From the NCBI RefSeq assembly GCF_000255115.2, contig NC_018068.1, positions 372,001 through 436,000 on the forward strand: DNA of 64,000 bases. The letters run 5' to 3'. Of the stretch, positions 1 to 7,103 are shown piece by piece (position 1 is the first letter of the stretch; every line of letters starts with the position of its first letter). Below the pieces are notes generated by a model. The model had not been told where the DNA came from and made no database searches. It saw nothing but the letters and a program-made list of their open reading frames with translations. This stretch comes from Desulfosporosinus acidiphilus SJ4 (GTDB taxonomy: Bacteria; Bacillota; Desulfitobacteriia; Desulfitobacteriales; Desulfitobacteriaceae). The position numbers and the translations under genes were made by a program.

Positions 1-74
1 GCTTTCGGCTACTTTTATTTAGGGTTTGGCATATATTTCCTCTAAGTCTTTGGTTGACAAAGGTTCGATCCTAT

Positions 75-794
75 TTATTCAATTCGTGACGCTATGCCGA
101 GCCATGTTTCTTTGGTTAAAAAACTCTCTTCTACTTGCCCTTCTAACTCCAAAAATCGTTTAAAGGGAATACTGAACGAAAGAATATCTTTGTTGATATA
201 TTTTCTTGCCGAAGGGTCGGTTAGTCCTATAACACACTTGGGTTCTTTCTCCTCAGCTTGGGCCAGAGGATATAGTACAGATTGATGACAACCGGCACCA
301 AATTCGATTTTAACATTGTCTTGGGTAGGTTTATCGTAATTGGCGAACTGTACCAGAGCGGAAAGCTGGTCGGCATTTACCAGGAAGATAATGACTTCCG
401 GCGTTTCGTCCTGAGCTAATTCAGCCAAAGGCTTAAAAATAAGATAAGGTTTTGCCTCAACGTCCGGCAATCCGGTGGCAAATTTTGCGGCCAGTTCAGG
501 ATTTTTCTTATAGAATTCTCCTTCTTTGCCTCCTACGCCGCCCGTTGAGAGGAAATATTCAATAAAACCTAATTGAAACCGTTGAAAACCTAAGCCGACT
601 TTCCCGCCACTACATGTTGTGGTTTTGTTATCAAATGCGGCAACACGACCTTTGGCTGCGGCATTTAACATAGAGATTGTGCAGCCCCATTTCCCTTCCT
701 TAAACTGCAAGGCTCCCTCAGGTTTAGAGTCTGAACGAAATACGGCAACAGGTTGATACTTAAGTTTAATAGCATCGGCGATCTTACTTTTCAT
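75..794 (-). CDS. DUF169 family protein
   Basis: A 239-residue protein with the look of the DUF169 family, a group of unknown function common in anaerobes and archaea. It has a soluble composition with no signal peptide. Visible family-like parts are an N-terminal KYQPVAVF segment, a Cys-containing GCTISMLN segment around residue 38 and a conserved [16 protein letters not shown] segment near residue 165. The start lies behind an AGGAGT site. It is downstream of the marR gene on the same strand, and a GTTGT-N4-ACAAC dyad between the two genes matches the one in the marR promoter, so MarR control is likely. The family call rests on recalled sequence pattern; no biochemical role can be given. 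Confidence 0.8.
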   Translation of the reverse strand: MKSKIADAIKLKYQPVAVFRSDSKPEGALQFKEGKWGCTISMLNAAAKGRVAAFDNKTTTCSGGKVGLGFQRFQLGFIEYFLSTGGVGGKEGEFYKKNPELAAKFATGLPDVEAKPYLIFKPLAELAQDETPEVIIFLVNADQLSALVQFANYDKPTQDNVKIEFGAGCHQSVLYPLAQAEEKEPKCVIGLTDPSARKYINKDILSFSIPFKRFLELEGQVEESFLTKETWLGIASRIE

Positions 795-967
795 ACTAAC
801 TCCTCCTTATTCATATTTCAGTTATTAATCCAGCAGGTCATAGAAATCAGGTTATTCCTTGCAAAGCTAAAACAACTACCGATTGTCATGCAACCATTAT
901 TTAACTGAACCGGCTTCGTTATTAGTTCCTCCTTTCCTATTTCCCTTAAAACTATTACCAAAGCCAA

Positions 968-1003
968 TTATCATTATGGTTGTCACAACAACTATAATGA
1001 TAA
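968..1003. promoter_or_regulatory. Inverted repeat with MarR-type operator core
   Basis: A 36-bp dyad with 16-bp arms (one mismatch) around CACA lies between the marR stop codon and the DUF169 gene. Its core, GTTGT-CACA-ACAAC (979-992), is the same GTTGT-N4-ACAAC pattern found at the marR promoter, so it is probably a second operator. It could also act as a weak terminator for marR. Confidence 0.6.
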
Positions 1004-1010
1004 ATAATAA

Positions 1011-1436
1011 CTAATCGAGATTATCATAGATTTGATTTAATAGTCTTATCAATTCTGCAGCTTTTTGTTTTTCTATTCCCATGGTAGCTTCCTCCAGTAA
1101 TTGCATAGCTTTAGGAATTAATTCCTCTCTTAATGCCCATCCGTTATTTGTCAAGAAGACCTGATAAGCTCTTTTATCAACAGGATGAGGCTTACGGACA
1201 ATTAAATCTTTCATTTGTAACTTTTCAAGAATGCGATTAGTATTTGGTTTATCTTTAAAGATGATATCTGCCAACTCTTTAGGGGTAAGACCTTCTTGTG
1301 CCCATAAACAGTTAAGGACAGACCATTGTTCCGGCGTAACATTATAGTCATTAAATCGTTGAAATAACTTATTTTTAAGTTTTGTATTTGTCTTATTTAG
1401 GATAAACCCCAATGAATCCTCTAATTTAAATTCCAT
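1011..1436 (-). CDS. MarR family transcriptional regulator
   Basis: A 141-residue winged-helix regulator of the MarR family. The helix-turn-helix and wing are recognisable around residues 45-95 (VLNCLWAQEGLTPKELA, then the DKPNTNRILEKLQMKDLI recognition region and the VDKRAY wing). The C-terminal helix (AELIRLLNQIYDNL) would serve dimerisation. MarR proteins bind short palindromes as dimers and usually repress themselves and neighbours until a small molecule or oxidant releases them. A palindrome overlaps the start region of its own promoter (1451-1464) and a matching one precedes the DUF169 gene, so autoregulation and control of DUF169 are likely. The signal is not evident. Confidence 0.92.
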   Translation of the reverse strand: MEFKLEDSLGFILNKTNTKLKNKLFQRFNDYNVTPEQWSVLNCLWAQEGLTPKELADIIFKDKPNTNRILEKLQMKDLIVRKPHPVDKRAYQVFLTNNGWALREELIPKAMQLLEEATMGIEKQKAAELIRLLNQIYDNLD

Positions 1437-1450
1437 CTGCTATCACCTCA

Positions 1451-1496
1451 GTTGTTATGACAACTATATTATATACGCGTCGCAATTTTCAGTCAA
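1451..1496 (-). promoter_or_regulatory. marR promoter with overlapping operator
   Basis: On the minus strand TTGACT (1496-1491) and TATAAT (1474-1469) are separated by 17 bp, a near-consensus sigma-A promoter. The dyad GTTGT-TATG-ACAAC (1464-1451) covers the expected transcription start just downstream of the -10, the classic position for autorepression. Confidence 0.75.
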
Positions 1497-1529
1497 TACA
1501 TAAGTCAGTCTCTCCATTTATTCTCTAGT

Positions 1530-1696
1530 CGAGGGACTCCTACTTCTATCAGTGGGAGTGGTCCGCGTTTACTGCTTCGGTGGGAGTACTTCAGTGTGAT
1601 AGCATTTGTTATTGGCTAGGCGCTTTCGGTGAAACTGTCCACGGGACACTTACGTCACCAAAGCTCTGATGTTCAGCTTTAGCTAAACGAGTTCAC
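1530..1696. repeat. Dispersed structured repeat, family A copy 1 (IS200/IS605 end-like)
   Basis: The element starts with a hairpin (ACTCCTACTT / AGTGGGAGT) followed by TGGTCC, contains a GTCCACGGGAC mini-hairpin, and ends with TTCAGC-TTTA-GCT and GAGTTCAC. The 3' end matches copies at 30523-30604 and 57276-57380. A subterminal hairpin followed by a fixed 3' terminus is typical of IS200/IS605 right ends and the omegaRNA scaffold of TnpB. No transposase or tnpB is adjacent. Confidence 0.6.
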
Positions 1697-1779
1697 AGGA
1701 AATTGGTGACGAATCAGGCAATGCTGTCTCTGTTAATAAGGTAAGTTTTGCCGGCGATTACTTTGTTATTTATTTCCCA

Positions 1780-1808
1780 TTGACCCCATTACCCTGGCGG
1801 GGTATAAT
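1780..1808 (+). promoter_or_regulatory. Promoter with CsoR/CstR-like operator
   Basis: TTGACC (1780-1785) and TATAAT (1803-1808) are spaced by 17 bp. The spacer and -10 edge hold the palindrome TACCC-TGGCG-GGGTA (1790-1804), the pattern of CsoR-family operators, which includes the persulfide sensor CstR. The downstream gene encodes rhodanese, TusA and DsrE domains, which are typical CstR regulon functions. No csoR/cstR gene is present in this window. Confidence 0.6.
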
Positions 1809-1919
1809 ATAACTGTTTCAAGTTCTTATTATCACAAGTACATCCACAAAAATTGCAAACGGCTAAAAGTTTGCTTTTAAAAGTTCAAACTAAAAATTAG
1901 TATGATTTGGGAGGAATTC

Positions 1920-4373
1920 ATGATGAAAAAGGTCCTGATCGTTGGTGGAGTAGCTGGGGGAGCCTCTGCTGCTGCACGTTTAAGAAGACTTGATGAAAAA
2001 GCTCAGATTATCCTGTTTGAAAGAGATGACTATATTTCTTTCGCCAATTGCGGTCTTCCCTATTATATCGGCGAAACGATCAAAGAAAGAGAGAAGCTTC
2101 TCGTTCAAACTCCTGAAGCTATGAAAGCAAGGTTTAACATTGATGTAAGAATCAATAGTGAAGTTATAGGTATTGATACGGAAAAGAAACTGGTTACCGT
2201 CAGAAGCAAGGAGCAAGGGATCTATGAAGAATCTTATGATGACCTTGTTCTTTCACCCGGAGCCAAAGCTCTCCGGCCGAATATTCCAGGGATAGACAGT
2301 TCGAAAATATTCACCTTAAGAAACATTCCGGATACAGACAGGATTAAGGCCTATGTTGATCACAAGGGTATAAATAGTGCCATAGTTATCGGCGGAGGTT
2401 TCGTCGGGGTCGAAATGGCCGAGAACCTGATCGAGAGAGGCTTGAAGGTTACCTTAGTTGAAGCCGCTCCCCACATTTTAGCACCTTTTGATTCAGACAT
2501 GGTGGTCATGGCTGAAAAGGAATTAGTCGAAAATGGCGTGGATCTTATCTTGGCTGACGGTGTCAAAGCCTTTAAAGAAATTGGAAGCCAAATCGAGGTG
2601 ACCTTGAGCAGCTCAAAAGTGGTTTCTGCTGATCTGGTCATTCTAGCCATCGGGGTGGCTCCTGATACTGCCTTTCTAAAAAATTCAGGTATAGAGTTAG
2701 GGCCGAAAGGTCATATCGTCGTTGATGAAAGAATGGAAACCAATGTCAAGGGAGTTTACGCAGTCGGGGATGCTATAGAGGTTATTGACTTTATTACGGG
2801 AGCAAAGACGGCTGTCCCCTTGGCTGGGCCGGCAAATAAGCAAGGAAGAATTGCTGCCGATAATATTGCGGGTTTGAATTCGATTTACAAAGGCACTCAG
2901 GGAACATCGATTCTCAAAGTTTTCAGTTTAACGGCGGCCAGCACAGGAGCCAATGAGCGCACTCTGCAAAAAGCAAATCTGCCTTACCGGGTTGTCTATG
3001 TTCATCCTGTGGCTCACGCCTCTTATTACCCGGCTGCTTTACAGCTGACTTTGAAACTGATTTTTAATGATCAGGGACAAATATTGGGAGCCCAGGGAAT
3101 CGGTTACGATGGCGTTGATAAACGAATCGATGTTATTGCAGCTGCTATTCGCTTAAAAGGCACGGTCGACGATTTAGCGGAATTGGAATTAGCCTATGCT
3201 CCGCCCTTCTCATCGGCCAAAGACCCTGTCAATATGGCTGGATTTCTGGCTCAAAACGTTCTGGCGGGAAGAACTCATGTGGCGGCCTGGAAGGATATTG
3301 AGTTGTCTCAACTTAACGATTCAATCCTTCTCGATGTGCGAACGGAAGAGGAATTCAGCAATGGACACATACCCGGTTCTCTCAACATTCCCCTGGATAG
3401 CTTAAGAGATAGAATGGGTGAGCTCGATAAGAACAAACAGATCATTGGCTACTGTCAGGTAGGTTTAAGGGGTTACGTTGCCGACAGGATTTTGAGCCAA
3501 AATGGCTATAAGGTATTAAATATTACCGGCGGCTATAAAACTGTCTCTCTGCAAGAATTCCAGCCTCAAAACTCAGACTCCGAGAGTCGGCAGTCCGCTC
3601 CGGGAGGCGGAGAGGCAAAGAATACACCTCAGGGGTATTTTGATAAAAGTATTGATGCCTGCGGGTTGTGCTGTCCCGGACCATTAATGCAGGTGAAAGC
3701 GGCTATGGACACTTTACAACAAGGCCAAGTACTCAAGATTTTGGCATCTGATCCTGGTTTTTATGAGGATATTAAAGCCTGGGCGAAAAGAACCAACAAT
3801 CAATTGATCGATGTGGCCAAGGCCGGGGGTGTCATTTCAGCCTTCATCAAAAAGGGCGCCCAAAGGGACCCGCTTAAGCAAGAGTCGGCAGCGGCAAACT
3901 TAAAGGATAATAAGAGCATACTTGTTTTTAGCGGAGATTTAGATAAGGCCATAGCATCCTTTATTATTGCCAATGGAGCTGCAGCCATGGGGAAAAAAGT
4001 AACGATGTTTTTCACCTTCTGGGGTCTGAATATCCTGCGAAAACATGAAAAAGTCAACACTCAGAAGGGTTTCATGGATAAGATGTTTAGCATGATGATG
4101 CCGAGAGGAAGCAAACGCCTTAAGTTATCTAAGATGAATATGCTGGGTATGGGTGGAAAAATGATCAGAAAGGTTATGAAGGATAAAAACGTTTCTTCCC
4201 TTGAAGACCTCATCAAGGCCGCAATGTGCAATGGAGTAGAGATAGTAGCCTGCCAAATGTCAATGGATGTCATGGGGATCAAACAAGAGGAATTACTCGA
4301 CGGCATTAAAGTTGGCGGAGTCGGTTATTATTTAGGGGAAGCAGAGGATTCCAACGTAAATTTGTTTATCTAA
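1920..4373 (+). CDS. CoA-disulfide reductase - rhodanese - TusA - DsrE2 fusion
   Basis: A protein of about 817 residues with four sulfur-handling modules. Residues about 1-445 form an FAD/NAD(P)H CoA-disulfide reductase (N-terminal GGVAGG, catalytic Cys in SFANCGLPYYIG, second dinucleotide site VIGGGFVG, FAD site GVYAVGDA). Residues about 455-545 form a rhodanese with active loop CQVGLR. Residues about 575-645 form a TusA domain (CGLCCPGPLMQVK). The last ~155 residues form a DsrE2-like domain with Cys in MCNGVEIVACQ. Together they suggest reduction of CoA-persulfides or polysulfide and relay of the sulfane sulfur. GGAGG sits 5 bp before ATG 1920 and 8 bp before ATG 1923; an upstream ATG at 1902 overlaps that RBS and is rejected. 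A cytoplasmic location is likely. Confidence 0.9.
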   Translation: MMKKVLIVGGVAGGASAAARLRRLDEKAQIILFERDDYISFANCGLPYYIGETIKEREKLLVQTPEAMKARFNIDVRINSEVIGIDTEKKLVTVRSKEQGIYEESYDDLVLSPGAKALRPNIPGIDSSKIFTLRNIPDTDRIKAYVDHKGINSAIVIGGGFVGVEMAENLIERGLKVTLVEAAPHILAPFDSDMVVMAEKELVENGVDLILADGVKAFKEIGSQIEVTLSSSKVVSADLVILAIGVAPDTAFLKNSGIELGPKGHIVVDERMETNVKGVYAVGDAIEVIDFITGAKTAVPLAGPANKQGRIAADNIAGLNSIYKGTQGTSILKVFSLTAASTGANERTLQKANLPYRVVYVHPVAHASYYPAALQLTLKLIFNDQGQILGAQGIGYDGVDKRIDVIAAAIRLKGTVDDLAELELAYAPPFSSAKDPVNMAGFLAQNVLAGRTHVAAWKDIELSQLNDSILLDVRTEEEFSNGHIPGSLNIPLDSLRDRMGELDKNKQIIGYCQVGLRGYVADRILSQNGYKVLNITGGYKTVSLQEFQPQNSDSESRQSAPGGGEAKNTPQGYFDKSIDACGLCCPGPLMQVKAAMDTLQQGQVLKILASDPGFYEDIKAWAKRTNNQLIDVAKAGGVISAFIKKGAQRDPLKQESAAANLKDNKSILVFSGDLDKAIASFIIANGAAAMGKKVTMFFTFWGLNILRKHEKVNTQKGFMDKMFSMMMPRGSKRLKLSKMNMLGMGGKMIRKVMKDKNVSSLEDLIKAAMCNGVEIVACQMSMDVMGIKQEELLDGIKVGGVGYYLGEAEDSNVNLFI

Positions 4374-4393
4374 GCATGCAGTTTAAAGTATGT

Positions 4394-4432
4394 AAGGCCC
4401 GACCGTCATTATAGATGACAGTTGGGCCTTTT
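4394..4432. terminator. Bidirectional terminator
   Basis: AAGGCCCGACCGTCAT pairs with ATGACAGTTGGGCCTT (one mismatch region) followed by T residues. It lies between the plus-strand fusion gene and the minus-strand microprotein gene and can serve both. Confidence 0.8.
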
Positions 4433-4452
4433 GCGTTCATTGTAAATGAATT

Positions 4453-4590
4453 TTATTCCTGGGTCGGAATTAGCTTTGCCGCAGCAATTGCTTTGGCCAA
4501 TGGACATTCATCCGTGTGTTTATCTCCACAGTGGTGGCACAATGCGGCAAGTGCTTCGATGGCAGTTTGTTTTTTCGCTGCATCAAACAT
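4453..4590 (-). CDS. 45-residue Cys/His-rich microprotein
   Basis: A small open reading frame with ATG at 4590 preceded by a G-rich RBS (AAGGGGGGGG) and TAA at 4455-4453. The product is 45 residues with a metal-site-like core: C-H-H-C, then H-x3-C (residues 18-29: CHHCGDKHTDEC), flanked by Ala-rich helices. No signal peptide or membrane segment. It follows the ECF sigma gene on the same strand and is preceded by a near copy of the sequence upstream of that sigma gene (CTATCC-N15-CGTCT). I recognise no named family. It might bind zinc, and by context could be a target or a modulator of the sigma factor; the latter is speculation. Confidence 0.65.
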   Translation of the reverse strand: MFDAAKKQTAIEALAALCHHCGDKHTDECPLAKAIAAAKLIPTQE

Positions 4591-4617
4591 TAAAACCCCC
4601 CCCTTCGTATTATCTTA

Positions 4618-4660
4618 GTTACATAATTAAGACGAACAAAGGGAGGATTGGATAGCATAC
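4618..4660 (-). promoter_or_regulatory. Putative ECF-sigma promoter of the microprotein gene
   Basis: On the minus strand CTATCC (4655-4650) is followed after exactly 15 bp by CGTCT (4634-4630). The same two boxes with the same spacing precede the ECF sigma gene. CGTC is a common -10 box of ECF promoters. The start codon follows about 40 bp later. Confidence 0.6.
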
Positions 4661-4686
4661 CGATAGATTTATTTAAAATTATTTTT

Positions 4687-5277
4687 TCATTCTATACCAG
4701 CAGGTCCTAATTTAAACGAACCTATATTTTTATACATATTACCATTGGACAAAGATTTCCGAAGCATCGTACGAGCTTTGTGCAAGCGCCATTTCACAAG
4801 TTCGTTCGATATAGATAGGATTTCGGCAACTTCTTTAGTAGAGCAGCCGTTAATTTCTCTGAGAGTAAAGATTTCCCGCTGCTGATCGGGGAGCTGAGAG
4901 ATAGCTTTAAAGAGAATTTCCTTCATTGCAGTTTTTTGACATTTATTATCAGGGTCTGGCTCTGTGGTATTATTTATATTCTCTATTTCTTCAGAGGAGT
5001 TCTCCTTCCGTACACAGCTTTTACGTTTGTAGTCAATAGTTGTATTAACCGCGATACGATATAACCATGTTGAGAATTTAGCTTGGCCATTAAATGATTG
5101 CTTGGATAGAAAGGCTTTTAAGAATGATTCTTGAGTTAAATCTTGAGCCAGATGATAATCTCCAGTCATACCGTAAATGAGATTCAATATTTTATCTTCA
5201 TTCTTACTAATTAGTTCTTCAAAACTATCTTGATTTTCCGCACTATCCGGTCCATAAATGTTACGCTTGATTTGCAT
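4687..5277 (-). CDS. ECF-type RNA polymerase sigma factor
   Basis: A 196-residue sigma-70 family factor of the extracytoplasmic-function type. Region 2 covers residues about 22-90 (YGMTGDYHLAQDLTQESFLKA, FSTWLYRIAVN), and region 4 covers about 115-180 with the helix-turn-helix CSTKEVAEILSISNELVKWR. Sigma regions 1 and 3 are absent, as usual for the class. An AACCTCC-complement RBS precedes the ATG. No anti-sigma gene with a membrane segment follows; the only downstream same-strand gene is the 45-residue Cys/His protein. The promoter boxes shared by both genes suggest autoregulation. Inducing signal unknown. Confidence 0.92.
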   Translation of the reverse strand: MQIKRNIYGPDSAENQDSFEELISKNEDKILNLIYGMTGDYHLAQDLTQESFLKAFLSKQSFNGQAKFSTWLYRIAVNTTIDYKRKSCVRKENSSEEIENINNTTEPDPDNKCQKTAMKEILFKAISQLPDQQREIFTLREINGCSTKEVAEILSISNELVKWRLHKARTMLRKSLSNGNMYKNIGSFKLGPAGIE

Positions 5278-5310
5278 ATTGAACCTCCAGAATGATTATT
5301 ATTTAGTTAG

Positions 5311-5353
5311 GTCATATAATTTAGACGAACTAATTCAACTATGGATAGTATAA
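5311..5353 (-). promoter_or_regulatory. Putative autoregulated ECF-sigma promoter
   Basis: On the minus strand CTATCCA (5348-5342) and CGTCT (5327-5323) stand 15 bp apart between CTATCC and CGTC, preceded by TATA and followed by AAATTAT. Box sequence and spacing are identical to the element at 4618-4660, and 17 of 20 positions of the downstream half agree (GTCATATAATTTAGACGAAC read on plus). Confidence 0.6.
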
Positions 5354-5544
5354 GTGTAAGGGATTTTTTTATTATATGGTAGACAAACTATCCTAAAGTC
5401 GAATTCTTGAAGAAAACTTTAGAATCGAAGCCTCTGAAAAGTCCCGCTTTATAATTATTGAAGTGTGTAAGGAGTAAGTAGAATAAATAATGAGACTTTG
5501 TAAAGGATAAACAACATATAAACTTGTATAGGAGTGATATTTTA

Positions 5545-5784
5545 ATGGAGCAACCTGTTATCGCCCAAAAGTCCCCCATCCCTGTGGACCTTAAAAAAGG
5601 TGAAACATATTATTACTGCACCTGTGGAAAAAGTGCTAAGCAACCATTTTGCAATGGAGCACACGAAGGGACCTCTTTTACACCAACCGCATTTACAGCA
5701 CAAAAAGATGAAACAGCGTACCTGTGTGCATGTAAACACACCAAGAATCCACCTTACTGCGATGGAACGCATAATAATCTATAA
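5545..5784 (+). CDS. Tandem CDGSH iron-sulfur domain protein
   Basis: A 79-residue soluble protein with two CDGSH-type [2Fe-2S] motifs: CTCGKSAKQPFCNGAH (about residues 30-45) and CACKHTKNPPYCDGTH (about 60-75). Each has the 3-Cys-1-His ligand set C-x-C-x2-[ST/H]-x3-P-x-C-x-G-x-H. The first motif carries Asn where the canonical Asp stands, the second is CDGTH. Tandem bacterial CDGSH proteins are small redox or cluster-transfer proteins. AGGAG lies 10 bp before ATG 5545; a longer frame from TTG 5524 would run through the RBS and is not used. It is monocistronic, with a terminator after it. Confidence 0.93.
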   Translation: MEQPVIAQKSPIPVDLKKGETYYYCTCGKSAKQPFCNGAHEGTSFTPTAFTAQKDETAYLCACKHTKNPPYCDGTHNNL

Positions 5785-5807
5785 GGTTTAATAATTGATA
5801 TAATAGG

Positions 5808-5841
5808 AAAATCGCGCTCTTAGTTTAGAGTGCGATTTTCT
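5808..5841 (+). terminator. Rho-independent terminator
   Basis: AAAATCGCGCTCT pairs with AGAGTGCGATTTT around TAGTTT, ending the CDGSH transcript. The flanking A and T runs would let it work in both directions. Confidence 0.8.
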
Positions 5842-5892
5842 TTAATCAGATATAATGTCCTTTAGAGAATAAACGCTTTTTACTAAGCCCAA

Positions 5893-5950
5893 TAAACCGG
5901 GTTAGCTCAAAGCCTGAGCAGGTTCGTATAGGATGGCCCGGTGACCGTAA
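5893..5950 (+). ncRNA. Structured leader upstream of thioredoxin-like gene
   Basis: Immediately 5' of the thioredoxin RBS the sequence folds as an outer stem CCGGG/CCCGG (about 5898 and 5937) enclosing an inner hairpin GCTCA-AAGCC-TGAGC and a single-stranded AGGTTCGTATAGGATGG. The GC-rich fold stands out in AT-rich intergenic DNA. I do not recognise it as a known riboswitch class; it could be a cis-regulatory RNA or an attenuator-like hairpin close to the RBS. Confidence 0.4.
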
Positions 5951-5968
5951 AGGGGGAGAGTTATTCGT

Positions 5969-6292
5969 ATGAGTATTGAATCTGCGATTCAAATTCAAAC
6001 AGAAGCGCAGCTTGAGAAGTTAAAGTCTGAGGTGGAATTGATGATTCTCTATTTTTCCTCGAAGACTTGTAATGTCTGCCGGGCTGTTTTTCCTAAGTTG
6101 ATGAATCTCGTTGAGGGGTATCCGGTTAAGGTCGTCACGATATCTATTGATGAACAGAGGGAAATAGCCGGGCAAGCCTTGGTATTTACAGTGCCGACAG
6201 TTTTGATAGTTCATGAAGGCCGAGAAATTCTGCGGGAAAGCAGATTTATTGATTTCCGGAATATAGAAAGAATCTTAAATCACTTTGCCTAA
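5969..6292 (+). CDS. Thioredoxin family protein
   Basis: A 107-residue thioredoxin-fold protein. The active site is C-N-V-C in SSKTCNVCRAVFPKL (about residues 29-43) and the cis-proline segment is TVPTVLIV (about residue 75). The CNVC pair differs from the WCGPC of housekeeping thioredoxins, so this is a thioredoxin-like oxidoreductase, possibly serving a dedicated partner. No signal peptide, so cytoplasmic. A GGGGGAG site precedes ATG. It stands alone between two terminators, behind a structured leader. Confidence 0.88.
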   Translation: MSIESAIQIQTEAQLEKLKSEVELMILYFSSKTCNVCRAVFPKLMNLVEGYPVKVVTISIDEQREIAGQALVFTVPTVLIVHEGREILRESRFIDFRNIERILNHFA

Positions 6293-6352
6293 TGCAATCT
6301 GCACGAGTATAACGGTTTAAAATTCAATCCGACGTTCTCATCTGTTTATACA

Positions 6353-6379
6353 ATGTGGGTTCTTCGGGACCCACTTTGT
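6353..6379 (+). terminator. Rho-independent terminator
   Basis: GTGGGT-TCTTCGGG-ACCCAC hairpin with a short T-rich tail downstream of the thioredoxin-like gene. Confidence 0.65.
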
Positions 6380-6552
6380 TAGTTTTGAGCCGAAAAAAGG
6401 GCCTATTTCCCAGAGGTTTCCGTAGATAGATTAGTCCATTGGATGAATGTCGTCTATTTTATCCGGAAAATGACAGAATCCCCGAAAGTGGTTTCGGAAG
6501 AGCAGCAAAACGAGGTATAATTGAGGAAATGGTAAACCATGGAGGGAGAACG

Positions 6553-7056
6553 ATGAAACAGAAAGTCCTAAAGAAACAGCAAAATAGTAAGAAATGCTTA
6601 GTCTGCGGCTTAAAGAATGACCTCGGATTAAAAGCGTCTTTTTACGAAACCGACATGAATGAATTGATTGCTATCTTTAACCCCCTTGAGGAACACCAAA
6701 GTTATCCGGGAAGACTGCACGGCGGAATTGCTGGAGCAATCTTGGATGAAACGATTGGCAGAGCAATCATGATCCAGGATGATACGATTTGGGGAGTTAC
6801 CGTTGAATTGAATATAAAATATAAAAAGCCTATTCCCCTGGATGAAGAATTACGAGTTGTGGGCAGAATTACTAAAGATTCTAAACGATTGTTTGAAGGG
6901 ACAGGGGAAATACTCTTGCCTGATGGGGAAATTGCAGCAACAGCTTGGGGCAAGTACATGAAAATGCCCATCGATAAAATAGCAGACTTTAATGAGGACG
7001 AACAAGAATGGCGAATTGTATCGTCAAAAAACGAACCCACTGAAATAGAGGTTTAA
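6553..7056 (+). CDS. PaaI-type hotdog thioesterase
   Basis: A 167-residue hotdog-fold acyl-CoA thioesterase-like protein. The family helix is visible in RLHGGIAGAILDETIGRA (about residues 55-72), with His-Gly-Gly and Asp/Glu at the expected active-site positions; the later strands VTVELNIKYKKPIPLDEELRV are typical. A short N-terminal CLVCGLKN segment resembles the Cys-pair start seen in some members. GGAGGGAG lies 4-9 bp before ATG 6553. A reading frame open from 6439 without an RBS is ignored. The substrate is not deducible; CoA-ester hydrolysis is inferred from the family. Confidence 0.85.
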   Translation: MKQKVLKKQQNSKKCLVCGLKNDLGLKASFYETDMNELIAIFNPLEEHQSYPGRLHGGIAGAILDETIGRAIMIQDDTIWGVTVELNIKYKKPIPLDEELRVVGRITKDSKRLFEGTGEILLPDGEIAATAWGKYMKMPIDKIADFNEDEQEWRIVSSKNEPTEIEV

Positions 7057-7103
7057 TGTTTTAGTAAGTACTTAGGTACAACAGTTGATGGAGAGATGAT
7101 GCA

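Noticed and set aside
1-74. Coding tail downstream of DUF169 on the minus strand (STKDLEEIYAKP)
   Set aside because: A short open stretch follows the DUF169 stop, but it has no start codon and cannot be judged at the window edge.
795-960. RBS-like AAAGGAGG on the minus strand between marR and DUF169 as evidence of a small gene
   Set aside because: No ATG, GTG or TTG at proper distance opens a frame longer than three codons.
5388-5579. 63-residue minus-strand frame over the CDGSH promoter
   Set aside because: No RBS, overlaps the CDGSH start and has no recognisable motif.
5896-5945. tRNA-like run GGGTTAGCTCA...GAGCAGGTTCG before the thioredoxin-like gene
   Set aside because: It resembles a D-arm, but there is no GG in the loop, no anticodon arm and no acceptor pairing, so it is not a tRNA.
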